Source: Toxorhynchites rutilus septentrionalis
Lineage: Eukaryota; Arthropoda; Insecta; Diptera; Culicidae
Assembly (NCBI RefSeq): GCF_029784135.1
Contig: NC_073744.1
Location: forward strand, 76,487,935 to 76,551,934
Direction: 5' to 3'
DNA length: 64,000 nt
Shown: positions 11,605-23,638 of the stretch, one piece after another
Numbering within the stretch: the first letter of the stretch is position 1
How the letters are laid out: the number at the start of each line of letters is the position of its first letter
The notes under the pieces: model-generated
Told to the model about the DNA's origin: nothing
The model's database searches: none
What the model saw: only the letters and a program-made list of their open reading frames with translations
Made by a program: the position numbers and the translations under genes

Positions 11605-12281
11605 GGGAGACCCCTGTCTGGAAGGTCGAAAATAATGTTTTTCGTGATTTTTGTTCGGATGCTAAGATTGAAATGAGGTGTTCGGGTATTTTGGTTATTG
11701 TTTAAAGTATGTTTGAAGATATATTTCACATTTTTTGAGTGCACGAATAATTATTATTACGCTGTTGACAACTGGATGTGTAGATGCTGTTTGAAAATCG
11801 GTATCTTTCTGATAGTATCGGTTCTGGATGGATTCCAATGAACATTTCGAAACCTTACATAGGGATTTTTGAATATTCGAAAAATTGACAAAATGGCAGC
11901 CATTATTGTAAAAAATGAGTTATCATTAAAAATTGCTGTTTGGAAGCTCATAAATAATCGAAAAAATGAGATGTCAAAATAACGGTTATGTTACGCTTTA
12001 GATAATTCATTTTTACATGCTGATAAAAAATTTCAGCCAAATAGGTCGAGTAGATCCTGAGATATCGATACCACCAGCTGACAAATTGTGGGTCCGAGAA
12101 AAACGCGTTCAAAAAATCGTACTATATCACTTACGGTGACCTGATACCTTTAGCTGTAATTTTCCAACGAAATCAAATATCGAAAAATCCTTTAAGGGCA
12201 ACATTTCTGAGGGCATAAGCCCAAAAATGCAAAAAAAAACAAAAATTCGATTTTTCCGACCTTTTAGACCGGGGTCCCCCC
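11605..12281. mobile_element. PiggyBac-like MITE, TTAA target
   Basis: TTAA flanks both ends (11601-11604 and 12282-12285). The ends are imperfect inverted repeats: GGGAGACCCCTGTCT at the left, and GGGGGGACCCCGGTCT in reverse complement at the right, each followed by an AAGGTCG motif. The 677-bp interior has no transposase. TTAA duplication with G-rich termini fits piggyBac-mobilised MITEs. Confidence 0.75.
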
Positions 12282-12285
12282 TTAA

Positions 12286-13814
12286 TGGTTTTAACAGTAG
12301 CCAGTAAGCAAGCACCGACTTTTTTAAACCAAGAATCTGTAGATAAAGATTACATACTGTCGTGAAAATTCATTTCCTTTGGAAGTTTATTTTTCAAATG
12401 ATTCAAAAATGCACCGCTCAAAGCGAAAAGAAGGTATTAAATCAATCCAGGAAATATAGAAGCTCGAACCTTTGAAAATGTTTAATTCGGCCGCTCTCAC
12501 TGGAATCCGTTGTTACCCCTTTCAGGACCATAAATTATCCAAGAATAAATATACCAATACAACACAATATTTTAGCTATTGTGGGTGTAAAGTAAGATAA
12601 TATCACCAGAAAAACAAAGCAGGGTGTATAGATTTCCTATAATTTCATGGCAAATATTTTTCCCTATGGACCATAAAAGTAAATAAACGAAGAGTTAGGT
12701 TTATTATATCGGTATTTGATTTATTGCTTTGTAATACAAAAAACATGATAAAAATTATCAGAAATGTAAAATAAATAGTTAATTATGGAATTCTACGAAA
12801 CAATTTCGTTCACTCGTGAAGCACAACTGGACATCGCACATAACACATTTATTATGTGGTCGGTGTTAAGTCAGACCGGACTATGTTTGACGGTTCTTTT
12901 TTTATTCGTTCAGAAACACATTTGCTGCCTTGGGCATACGTTTTATTTTGACATTCAGTAAAAAAAAATCGATTTAATAATAATTGAACAATCGATAACG
13001 ATTTTTGTAGAAGGGAAAAATATTTACCTTGGGCGTAAAATGGTTAAACATAACATAGAGAGATACAACTACGACCGAAATCCTATTTCACTGTTTTTCG
13101 AACTACGTTTTGCTATTGATTGTTAAATTGAACAAAACAAACTGAAATATAAGAATAAGATTGATTCGGACACCAGAACACTTTATCTTACTTTCTTGAG
13201 TAATCTTATTAGGCTACCTTTTAATTCATTACTACCTTTATATTTTTGTGAGTACCTAGATTAAATAACGTTGAATGAATGAACGTTGCCCAATGTGAAC
13301 AAGCATCCCTTGGTAATAAATTTCCATCGCACCTCAATAAAGCCATGTATTTCCTGGCAATCAATAATTTCTATGCCAATCAATGATACTAAACTCAAAT
13401 TATGCTTAAAAATTGGACTTATAAACCTAATGCAGATTTCAATACAGATTTTTTGAGAAAAAGCTAAGATAAAAAAAAAATCTGACCAAAAAACAGATTT
13501 TGATTTCGTCATGGCTGCTAAACAAAAGCTTATTCCGTCTGTTATCGCTAGGACACCTTAGTCATGCTGAAGCAGGTTGATAAAGTGGTCCAATGTACGT
13601 TGCAGTTCTTTGAACGCATTTTCTCATGGGCTCGATTTTAAAAGGGTGAGCGAGCTGCCTGAATTCGAGGTTATTCAGTTTGAAGAAATAATCAAGCCAG
13701 TAATCATGAATAATGTAGATGGAGGACCACACGAGAACCCGTAATAGATATTTTAGATTTATTATAATATTCATCAATTGAACCTTTATCCAATACGCGT
13801 TACTACAAATGCTC
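12286..13814. other. No recognisable gene; one short dispersed repeat
   Basis: AT-rich. The segment 12765-12870 matches 63325-63415 (TTTCGTTCACTCGTGAAGCA against TTTCGTTTACTTGTGAAGTA), so at least part is dispersed repeat. Two minus-strand ORFs of 83 and 93 codons (13261-13512, 13562-13843) show no domain I recognise. Confidence 0.45.
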
Positions 13815-13873
13815 CATGACGCAGCGCTTTCTAAAAATCGCATTTTTAGTGTTACGTAATTTGTGCACGACGC
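13815..13873. mobile_element. Degraded copy of the GGCGTCGTGCAC MITE
   Basis: The right end ACGTAATTTGTGCACGACGC is intact; the left arm is eroded. It belongs with 8839-8924. Confidence 0.6.
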
Positions 13874-14601
13874 ATAACAACAAACTCCTCAGCGACCTGA
13901 AGGCAGCGACTGCAACCGCTGCGGAACAAATCAATATTTCCCCATCAGTTTTCCACCGAAGAATACAGCCTTTTCCACTGGAAGACACCTTCACTTCACC
14001 CAATTTTTTGACGTAGGATTACGTCTTTCGGGAACATATTGGGGGTACAAATTGAAAAACGAAAATCGATCGCATCGTGAAAAATGTCCAATTTCAAACG
14101 TTTGTTGCTCAGTCATTCCATTATGGATTGATAAGATTTTTGCGTCAATCGATTTCGGCACTCCATAACAATTCATCACAATGAATAAGATTACATACTA
14201 TATGAAACTAACTATCAAACAATCGAAAAATCTCCTAACGGAAATACCTCGTTCTGATTGGTCGAAATTGAAGACACAAGCTTCCTCTTGTACTCACAAT
14301 TATTGCTCAATCATTTTCTGATAGATTTACGAGAGTTTTGCACCAAACATTTTGGGCACTCCACAACAATTCGTTGCAGTGAAAATGAATAAATTTATAT
14401 ATTTTATGATACTACAGACATTAAAACCAAGGTGCCTGGAGAAATCGGCATTGTAAATACATGAAAGTAGGGAGAACTTCTGTTCCCACCGAAATGTGTT
14501 CCCTTACAGAGCTTTCATAATCAAGGTGCCTGAGGGAAATCGGCATTATGGCAAATATATGGAGGTCGGGGCATTTTTATATTGCAAGTAAGGTGAGTGA
14601 T

Positions 14602-14878
14602 TGTGCTCCCTTGGCCGAGTGGTTAGCGTCATAACTAACATTCCGGGTGTTCGGGTTCGATTCCCGTTCTGGTCGGGGGAATTTTTCGTCAAAGAAATTT
14701 CCTCCGACTTGCACTGTGATCACGCGTATTCTAGAGCTTGCCACTCAGAATGCATTCAAGGCGTGTTATTTGGCATAGAAATCTCAACTAAGTACTAATA
14801 AAAATGACGCAAGTAATACTACGTTGAGACGGCGAAGTTCCTCTAGGCACGTTAGTGCCATTGAAGAAGAAGAAGAAA
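14602..14878 (+). mobile_element. tRNA-derived SINE (SINE-B), copy 2
   Basis: Nearly identical to 27385-27658: A box TTGGCCGAGTGG, B box GGTTCGATTCC, body, and a GAA-repeat 3' end. Target duplication GTGAGTGAT at 14593-14601 and 14879-14887. It sits inside HDR copy 2 at a different position from the SINE in copy 1, so the two insertions are independent. Confidence 0.9.
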
Positions 14879-15428
14879 GTGAGTGATACGATAAATTCTA
14901 GCAAATAAAATCTTCGTGAAATTTCATATCAATGACCGACCATGCATTGTGAAACATTTAGCACAAGTGTAAGTGTAAAATTGTACACGGCAGCGTATCG
15001 TATTAAGTGTTGTTAGTCCTACTGAAATTCGCATTGCGGCATATAGCATCGTGTTCCGTTGGGTTTGAAGCGAAAATGGAAGAAAATCAGAAAGTAAAAT
15101 TATAAAACAAATTACATTTTTGATTTCAAATATGTTTTCTCTATAATAAATATCAATGTTTTTTCTGTTGACAAAAATTGATAATTTTGTTCGATAACGA
15201 TAATTGTCTTATATTACATTGGTGAGGTATTTTTCTGGTGTACCATTTCATCCATACAGAACACAGGAGCTATCTCGTCCAGGGCGGCTTTCATCATATT
15301 TCATTCCACTTCGGCATCTTCTATCGCGACACGCACCATCCAACGACTAATCACCATCTTTCTGTCATCATCAATCGGTTGTAAACACTAGAGGAGTGAT
15401 CAAACAATAACCAACAACCAAAAAAAGC

Positions 15429-15448
15429 GGCCCTTTTCAGGGCCACCA
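15429..15448 (+). terminator. Histone mRNA 3' stem-loop
   Basis: GGCCCT-TTTC-AGGGCC-ACCA: a perfect 6-bp stem, 4-base TTTC loop and 3' ACCA. This matches the metazoan replication-dependent histone 3'-end element bound by SLBP. It is preceded by an A/C-rich segment (CAATAACCAACAACCAAAA), usual for histone 3' leaders. No histone ORF lies immediately upstream, so it is a relic. Confidence 0.85.
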
Positions 15449-15530
15449 AATCATAATCTAATAGTTTAATGATGTAATTCTCCAAACATTTCCAAAATCA
15501 GCATGCAACAGATAGCTTAACGGAACCCTC

Positions 15531-18254
15531 CAGTAACTTTTTACTTTGACAAATAATGTCATACACACTCTTAAATTCACATAACCGTACGTTCATTTCT
15601 GGCCGTTTCCAACTTATTTGGTGTGATTCTGCTGTTCACTACCAATCCGATATAGTGCCTAGTTTTGTTCCTTATCGCAAAATACCGACAATTTTTAAAT
15701 TTTTCATGAAAAAAACAAATCTATTTGAGGGTGGTCCAAAAATCAATGTTTTCCACTTTTTTTTTCCAAAAAGGCCTTTTACTCTGATTTTTGGATATGT
15801 TATTTGAAAACAACTCAGATTTGAAGAAAAAATATTAAAAAATACATAGCGCCTTCTAGTCCAAAGTCTACATGACATTAAAAAAATGAAGCCCCCTGTG
15901 TGCAATATATTTAATTTTAAAAGTGTGTTCATTACACCTGAAATTCTTTATTGTCTCTGTCGCTCCCCAAACTCGGAAAACGAAGTTCAATGTCGTCAAC
16001 GCGGACGGAACAAACATATAATCGCCTGTGGGCGTGATGAGACCACCACGATAACTGTTAAAGCTATAATAGTCTCATGTAATCCTATGTTATATATGCG
16101 GTCGTCTCTAGGACCCAACCTTCCATTTTTTTTTAATTATTAAATTTTTTTAAAATATATTCCCAAACTTTTGATGCAAACATCTATGCGAAATGGTTAT
16201 TTTATAAGTAGTCTTACATCAAAAAAGCCTTTTAGTAACTCGGGTGTATGCTAACATTCGACTCATGTGCTAGTTCGCACTGTGTACAAAAACATTATGG
16301 ACATTTACACACTCAAAACTACTGTTTCTCGTACTTTTTCAATTCGGTTGCTTACAGTTTGCGCTAGTGGTAATCCCAGTGGATTCCATTAGTTCCAGGG
16401 TTATCCCGTCGATTTGTTCGGTGAACAAAAAAAGCGCAGCACGTCAGCGAGATTTGTGAGATAAATAGTGAACAAAATGATCTTATGAAGAACTTATAAA
16501 ACATTCAGAAGTATTCTTCTCGAAGAACTCTCCATTACTGGCCGTTTGATTGTTCCTTCATTCCCTTCCTCTTCAATTACGTTACTAGAGAACTATGTTT
16601 GCTCAACCTTTGGATATTCGAATGGTATGGTCAGTGACGAAAACTTCTCCACAATTCGTGTGATTAGCACTGTCGCCTCTAGCCTCCCAGACATGAGAGC
16701 CACCCTCGGCTGCAAAAAAAATATTTAAATTACGATAAATCGAGATGAGTTGGATTTTTGTTTCTGTTTTGTTTTGCTCACCAATCGTTTATAGAGCCAA
16801 TCATTTTGCCGGCTAGCGAAAACCTGTATGAATTTACCGCAAAGTACGCGCCGTTGGATATTTATTACCCGCTCCAATATTTCTATGGATCCAACGGGGG
16901 AATATAATGCAGTCCCATTAGGTCCCATCTGTTATGATAAACCCAATTAGTTTGATTCAATTTTCTAAAATGTGCCAGTGGTGTGCCATTGTGCCAGCGT
17001 TAGGTGTGCATTGAAAGATGCATAAACGTGTGTGATATTCATTCGCTGGCGATGTGTGAATTTTATTGTGCGATGAACGCTGATCATGATATTGTACACG
17101 AGCTGTGGATAATAATGCCGGCACCTCTTGCGGTACACATGGAGGATTAGAATGACCCGATCAATATCGGTCAGGGTCGGTTATGCCAGTTATGTTTTCC
17201 ATCGGTGAGCGTCAATCTGTATGATGATGGGAGATGAATTTGATTGGGCTTGGGTTAGAAGGGTTAATTTTGGTCACGCAGATACCATCTTGGAGGTTGA
17301 TAATTTGGAATGTATACTTCAACGTGGACATTGATTAAAGCGTGGATTGCATTATATTGCTTCAAACTCAAGGTATAAACCATTGTGAATTTAGCTAGCA
17401 TCCCGTATATTGAGACTAAAACACTCCATTACCGCTTGCATGAAAAAAAAATCAAATCGCGATAAAAAAAAACTACAACTTATGGGGACAAAATTCACAT
17501 AAAACATCATTTTATTTGCCATGTTACAAAAATATTTCGACGTCCTGTCGGGCGACCTTCCGGCTGTTGGCTGGAGCTTTCGCCATTGCTGTCGAAAACA
17601 TACTCGTTGACATGTTTTTCAGTTCTTTCTTAGCATATTTATTAGATCCTACTCCGATTTCGTCACGAAATTTTTGGAGCAGACCCAAAGTATTTCACGA
17701 TGTCAACTTTCTTCGCAACGGAATGGAGCTCCCAGTACGCACAAACAGTGGAGTGCAGTTGCTTTACTGTTTTCGTCATAACTTCTGCAGTTTTTCTCGA
17801 TCACATTTGATTAATTTTATAGATCGTTAAAACATTCAAACATACTTACAATACATTAGTTTTGTTTCTTTTATACATTGGAGCCATGGAGTCATGACAA
17901 CTAATAATCTGTTCAGTTCCATAGTTCTGGTTTTCGCTATCAAAACTTCCGTAACGTGATGCCATTTAATGGATGAATTATTTTTTTTAATTATATTGTA
18001 AGGTTTTCTCGAAAAAATTATGCACTTCTCATGCTATTTTGAGGAAGAACATTTAAATTTTTCTACTCACAGAAGCTGCTATTAAATTGAATAAACTGAA
18101 GCGGAGATAAATGTTCGGAAAAAGTTTTTTTGGACAAATCCATCAGTGTTGCCAAAATTCGCGAATATAAATTGAACATAAAGCTGGATTTGGTGTACCC
18201 AAACCCAAAAGCGGAAAATATATGGCCGTTGCATCATTTGACTTAAGTTCGTTT
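15531..18254. other. No recognisable gene
   Basis: Short ORFs on both strands (the longest is 17516-17830, 104 codons) show no family motif. 15895-16010 matches part of the hAT-like MITE interior at about 33545-33645, so some of it is repeat. The rest is unassigned. Confidence 0.45.
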
Positions 18255-19200
18255 TCAGGATTCCTGATTTCAAATTCAGATTCCGGATTCAGATTTCATA
18301 TTCATATTTCTTATTCAGATATTTAATCCGGTTCTTACATTCCAAACCGCAAATTGTAGAATTTATATTGATCCATTCAGATTCAGATGTAACACGTTTC
18401 AGATTTTTTTTTTCAATATTAGATGGATTTCAGACGCTACATTCCAATCTTAAATCGCAGATCTCAGATGCAGAATTCTTATTCTCAACTTAAGAGTCTT
18501 GAGTCTTAAGATAACTTGAGATATAAACAATGAGCTCGTATTGTAGATCTCAGATTTCACTTTCTTGGTATGAATTCTACATTAACATTGCATATTCATT
18601 ATCATATTTTAGAATCAAAATGACAAATCCAAAGCCAAAAACTAGGTTCTGCATTTCAGAAACACACGCCAGGTCCAAATTAAGATTCATATATTACATC
18701 TAAGACCACACATCATATTTTTATTACAAATCTCTGATTCAAATTGCTTACTTAGATTCAAGAGATAAGGTTCCAGAAAATAAACTGCGATTTTAGATTC
18801 AATATCGGATTTTAGGTTCCAGAACCAGATTTTAAATTCCCGATAATGATTTATAATTCAGATTCGACATTTTAAATTAAAATCTATATTGACATTTCAA
18901 ATCTTCACTTCCATGGTACGGATTCCTGATTCAGATTATATATATTCAAACGCGAGACATCATATTACATATTTTAATTGAAGTCCTGGGATATTTTGTA
19001 TTCGAAATTATATCTAATAGCTCAAATTCTAAATGAAATATGCAGAATTAAGATTTAATATTCCACAAATTTAGTTTCGGATTTCTGGTCCAAATTCCCT
19101 ATACTAACTTTCGAGTTTCGGACACCAAAATCAAGATAATGTTTTCATTTGTCAAGTTTTATATTCGGATTTCATATTTCATACTATTCTTCTTCTCAGA
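18255..19200. repeat. Degenerate GATTCAGATT-type low-complexity DNA
   Basis: Roughly 950 bases of loosely repeated motifs such as ATTCAGATTTC, GATTCCGGATTC and CAGATTTCAT. There is no fixed period; it looks like a decayed satellite or expanded simple sequence. No ORF of note. Confidence 0.6.
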
Positions 19201-19204
19201 TTCC

Positions 19205-19643
19205 TCTTCCTCTAACGTTCCTACACCCAAAATTGATTTTTAGCTCATGTTTTGTTATCCCGATTTATGACATTAAATGAGACATAACATAACAGAAAAT
19301 GTCATTACTCACAAATACTGGTAAGCATTTGTATAATATATATGGTACAGCAATATAACATTAATACGAGCGAGCGAAACAAAAGACAAATAAGCTTTCC
19401 GCATGCTTCGCCACATACACGACCCAGACCGAGATAGATATTGTTCTTCTTCATGCGCTCCTTTTTTACTCTTAGAAAACACTTTCCAACTTCATTATAT
19501 AATCAGGTGCAATATTATCACGTATTTGCTGGACAACTGCCGAAGCATCATAGCTCATTATTTGCGCATTTGACTCTCTAGCACACGGAATGGCATCATT
19601 TCTGCCAAAGATGAAATGTTTTCTGCCAACGCTAGTTTGGGTG
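19205..19643. repeat. Dispersed repeat, partner at 35720-36390
   Basis: Shares with 35720-36390 the blocks around CACCCAAAATTGATTTTTAG, GCATTTGTATAATATATATG, ACACGACCCAGACCGAGA and ATGAAATGTTTTCTGCCAAC, in the same order and orientation. No TIR recognised. A SINE abuts its right side. Confidence 0.65.
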
Positions 19644-19886
19644 TAGAGGAACTTCACCGACTCAACGTAGAATTACTTGCGTCATTTTTATTAGTACTTA
19701 GTTGAGATATCTATGCCAAATAACACGCATTAAATGCATTCTGAGTGGCAAGCTCTAAAATACGCGTGACCACAGTGCAAGTCGGAGGAAATTTGTTTAA
19801 CGAAAAATTCCCCCGACCAGAACGGGAATCGAACCTGAACCCCCGGCATGTTAGGTGTGACGCTAATCACTCGACCACTGGAACAC
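19644..19886 (-). mobile_element. tRNA-derived SINE (SINE-B), minus-strand copy
   Basis: Reverse-complement copy of the SINE at 27385, diverged. The B box reads GGTTCGATTCC on the minus strand at about 19827. The GAA tail is gone. No clear target duplication, so probably older. Confidence 0.75.
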
Positions 19887-20439
19887 AGATTTCATACTCA
19901 GAGTTTTTCAGCGGCGGTCACAGTACTCAACAAAAATTGTTGTGACACTTTCGAAAATTCCATGTGGTACTCATGCGGCGCGGCATAGCAATGTCACATG
20001 TCCTAATTACTTACTTTACTTTTGTGGTAACGGAGAGGATCCAGCCCCGTACGAACTGTTGTTTTCAAGATCGTCGGATGTTGGTGCCAGCAATCACTGA
20101 TTGCAAGTCCTATCCCGAATTAGAGGATTTCTTGTTGGTTCTGTGTTTTGGAAAAAATTTGGCGACTTTTTCGTCAAGTATTCTGGCCACACTGTAGCTT
20201 GTCACATTTCATTTATGCCTCGCCTGGTATTTATATGAACGAGTTTAATCCCTCCAGCGTCGTTCGAATCAGCCCAATCAGTTTTGTACAGTGCTTCAAG
20301 AACAGGGATACCATCTGGTCGGAGTTGAAAATTAGGACACCTGTCACAGCTACGATTATCACCAAATCATTATCACTGTTTTAAGATATAAATAAATAAA
20401 AACACTTTGTATGTGATTTGCACTTTGAGACACCAAAAT

Positions 20440-20600
20440 ACTTAAATCTATTTATTTAACGTATTTCTCGGACGATCCATGCATTGAAAAAACTCCGGTG
20501 GTGATAGCTTTGATCCTGTTCTGTACGAGAACAGCAGATTTTTGGGCGATTTCCGAGTCGTCAAACATCATGCGCAATAGTACCGGAGACATTCCGTGGA
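20440..20600. repeat. Short dispersed repeat, partner at 32785-32850
   Basis: AAATCTATTTATTTAACGT and the following ATCCATGC...AACTCCGG blocks recur near 32785, in the same order relative to a downstream minus-strand HDR copy. 19887-20439 shows nothing else recognisable. Confidence 0.5.
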
Positions 20601-20671
20601 TTTGAAGCTTTACAGTGGAGTTCCGTGGATTTGAAAAGTTAAAGGGGGGTGTGTCCGAAAAACAACATTAT

Positions 20672-21240
20672 ATGACGTAGGATTTATTGCAGCAGCTATT
20701 ATTGCAAATTGATTCTGAAAAGGAGCATTTACTTTGATTGTTGAGCATTCTTTGTTCACTCTACCAGTGGTACAATCGAGCGATGATGGCTGAAGGACGG
20801 TGATTAGTCGTTGAATGGTGCACGATAAAAGATGCCGAAGGGGAATGAGATGAGAACTGGGGGAGAGCAAATTGGTCCAAACAAAATGTGGGATTTGCCG
20901 CAGCAGGAAATCAAACCAAACGCAAAATTCATTGCAAAGTCCCGTATTCGTATTGAATGAGCAACTGGGTGAGCACAGATGCCTTGTGCCAATTGACCAA
21001 TCAGAACGCGAGATTTTCGTGTAGATAATGCTACACATTTTGCAATTGTTAGATGGTTAGTTTCTTAAGAATATAATTTTCTCCATTTTATGAAATTGAC
21101 GCAAATATCTCGAAAATCCATCAGATAATGACTAATGAGCGTTTGAAATTGGACAGTTTTCGCGATGCGGCAGATTTTTCGTTTTCACTTTGTACCCAAA
21201 AATTTTCACTTTGTTTTTGTATATGTTCCCCAAATTTTTA
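20672..21240 (-). repeat. HDR family copy, minus strand
   Basis: In reverse complement it matches 34043-34606 and the 5' part of copies 1 and 2: the block beginning near CAATTTCAAACGCTCATT, then repeated ATTGG/CCAAT motifs. A degraded histone-like stem-loop (GCTCCT-TTTC-AGAATC on the minus strand, near 20710-20725) follows, and then TGACGTAGGATT at its end (about 20673). The start terminus is eroded. The 142- and 62-codon ORFs inside are not conserved in the sister copy. Confidence 0.6.
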
Positions 21241-21296
21241 CTCCAAAACAAAACACAACAAAAAAAATTATCTTAGGGCTTGACAGTTTCGAAACA

Positions 21297-21850
21297 AGAA
21301 GACTTCTCCTTTTCTCTTTAGCCAGAATCATTTTCGATTGTGAGATTGTGAGTAGAGATACTGAAACATCGATTCTTCAATTTTTTTCTGCTGTCGTTTC
21401 CTTTGAATTTGAAAGCAAACGCTTTCTCTTGAAGATTGAAACTGCTCGAATTCATGATCGTTTGGATGGGCTATATGTAAGTTTCAGTTTCACATGTAAA
21501 AGGACGACAGTAGAATGTTTCATTCGATTTCATTTCTCCACACTGGATTTTCCCGGACTGTCTTTCTGAAAAAAGTGGAATTGAAAGAGGCATATTAGTC
21601 TCATAACCAGCACCAGCAACTGATTATGCCTGCTGACATTCTGCACATCCTTCCATTTTCCAATTTTTTTCATTACTTTCTGTGAATTTAGTTCGAACTC
21701 ATACGTAATTTTCATTCTGTATTAGGACACCTTCATTTTCATTTGACGAATTGATAACTTCGCTTCAGTGTGAAAAAAAAATGAACGTGAATCGTGAAAC
21801 GTGAACGTGAAACGAAACAGTGCTCAGAGGTGAAGTGATATTCTTTTTAT
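21297..21850 (+). repeat. Duplicated block, partner at 34855-35365
   Basis: Direct-orientation match to 34855-35365 over about 500 bases (for example CTGCTGTCGTTTCCTTTGAA and TATGTAAGTTTCAGTTTCAC). It lies next to a minus-strand HDR copy in both places, so the combined unit appears to have duplicated or to be one larger repeat. 21851-22174 holds nothing recognised. Confidence 0.7.
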
Positions 21851-22174
21851 TGCCCACCAAGCAGATCTTTTTTCATAACTTTTGAAAGTCGACAAATGTT
21901 CGAAACATTCTATTTAGATGATACTCACATGTATACATACGCAAGGGGAAGTTTTTCATTCAATAAAAATATCTCTGTGTTGAAATTTGCTATTGATTGC
22001 TATTAAGTTGGTTAGCAAAATATTGTGTTAGTCCACAAAATCTTTGACAAAAAAACAGAAAAAAAGTATTTAAAAAAAACCCAGATTTTTTTTGTACTAT
22101 TCACATCAAGATAAACATCAAGATAAAACAATGTTCGTAAAATATTCCAAAAGCTAAAGATCTAAGCTGAAGTA

Positions 22175-23050
22175 GGGTAACACAGGGTGAGTTGGACATA
22201 TGGGGTGATTTGGACCACCCCATTATCTCAAAAAGTACGGCTCCAACTTGGATTTTTTATAATGTCATCTTCTTTTATTGTTGAACCGTATGTAACTAAC
22301 GTAAAAAAACTTTGGTAAAATCCGACAGGTGGAAGGAAATGGTAGCATGAACGCAGCAAGCACTTTGATTGTCATAAAATGTGAGTTTTCCGATCGTGGT
22401 TTTAAGGTTTTTCCCGCTGATTAAACAAAATTTTCGTGTATTGTGCAGTAAAGTTCTGTTCGAGGAGGAACAATTTGATGCAGCGAAACTGTAAGTTTGA
22501 TAACAATAAATGAAATTAATTGCATTTTAATTTTTGCATGTTGTGTGGGGTAACATGAACACGTTTCTGTGGGGTGAATTGGTCCTACAGATTTGAGGTT
22601 TTTCTTTGGTCTAATTGATTCCAGATGCCGCTGAATTACAAAAAGAGAATGGGCAGACAACGTTGGAAGAAGGAGGAGCTTGAAAGAGCAACACAGGCTA
22701 TCAAGAACAGATTTTCTTTGACCAAGCATCGAACGTGTTTGGAAATGCTCGAATTATTCCAAAATACTTTTCATAAACATAAGTTTGTTTTTTTCGATGA
22801 AACGCACACTGGACCAAATCACCCCACAGATGGTCCAAATCACCTCGCATCAAATTTTAATGTCCAAAAATCATCTCTTCTATTTTATGATATATTAGCT
22901 AGTTTAAAGCTTGATATAATGATTAAACATTATTGATTGAGAGAAAACAAGTGTAGCTTAGTATACAATGTGACATTTTTTATTTACACCGTATTAGTTT
23001 GGAAATATTAGGCGATTTGCATAGGTGGTCCAGATTCCCCCCTTTTTCCC
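22175..23050 (+). mobile_element. Pogo-like element, TA duplication
   Basis: TA flanks both ends (22173-22174 and 23051-23052). The left end is GGGTAACACAGGGTGAGTTG; the right end in reverse complement is GGGAAAAAGGGGGGAATCTG. Both are followed by GGAC, an imperfect inverted repeat resembling that of 29407-30140. Inside is the start of a pipsqueak-type helix-turn-helix gene. A 3' fragment of a second copy is at 6210-7123. Confidence 0.7.
22625..22936 (+). pseudogene. Pipsqueak-HTH transposase start, truncated
   Basis: The ORF begins MPLNYKKRMGRQRWKKEE and continues LERATQAIKNRF. This matches the N-terminal pipsqueak (HTH_psq) domain typical of pogo-like DDE transposases and jerky/CENP-B-like proteins. 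The similarity stops after about 32 residues. The remaining ~70 codons run into non-coding element DNA, so the DNA-binding CENPB and DDE catalytic domains are absent. The ATG follows a pyrimidine/CAG context that could be a splice acceptor. It is an internally deleted, non-autonomous remnant. Confidence 0.6.
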
Positions 23051-23638
23051 TATATACCTCTACCTAAATAGAATGTTTCGAAAACCTGTTTTCGACATTC
23101 AAAAGTAGTGAAAAGAGATATGCATGGTGGGGTACGAATTTGAGTTTGAGTCACTGTAACAACAAAAGGTGACAATAACAGATACTCCACCATCTCTGGA
23201 GAGGTTAAAGCCTGGGAATTATCGATGATTGAACAGGAGGAATATATCAACATCAAAACAATCAAAATCATTCACCATTACACTTTGTTACAAAAGAAAC
23301 ACGCGGTTCATAAATTGTAAACTGGAGTATACTGCAATAGATCAAACTATTGACACAGAAGTTCGATTTCTGCGGAAAGGTGTTGGTGGAATCGTACTTG
23401 ATTAGTTGATTCAGTTTTGCTTGAACTTCCAGCAAATTAAACTCCCTCGCGTTGGTAAGACTGCTTCCCCGATTCAATGCCCAGGTGTTGAAGAACCCAC
23501 CGATGACAACTGGCTCTATCGTTCCTCTAGGGCGCATAACAGCTGCACACGAAGATTCCTTTCGGTAACTGAGCGACAGAATGGGCCCCGTTGGATTAGT
23601 GGTAAGAAGACCTGTGGGAAATAAGTCCCATTACCTTA

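Larger units (their letters stand above)
14008..15530 (+). repeat. HDR family copy 2, with histone stem-loop
   Basis: Starts TTGACGTAGGATTACGTC and runs colinear with copy 1 through the ~100-bp tandem units (14400-14580). A SINE interrupts it at 14602-14878. The 3' segment contains a canonical histone-type stem-loop at 15429-15448 and then a degraded end (about 15508-15530) in place of the inverted terminus. No intact histone ORF is present. Confidence 0.7.
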
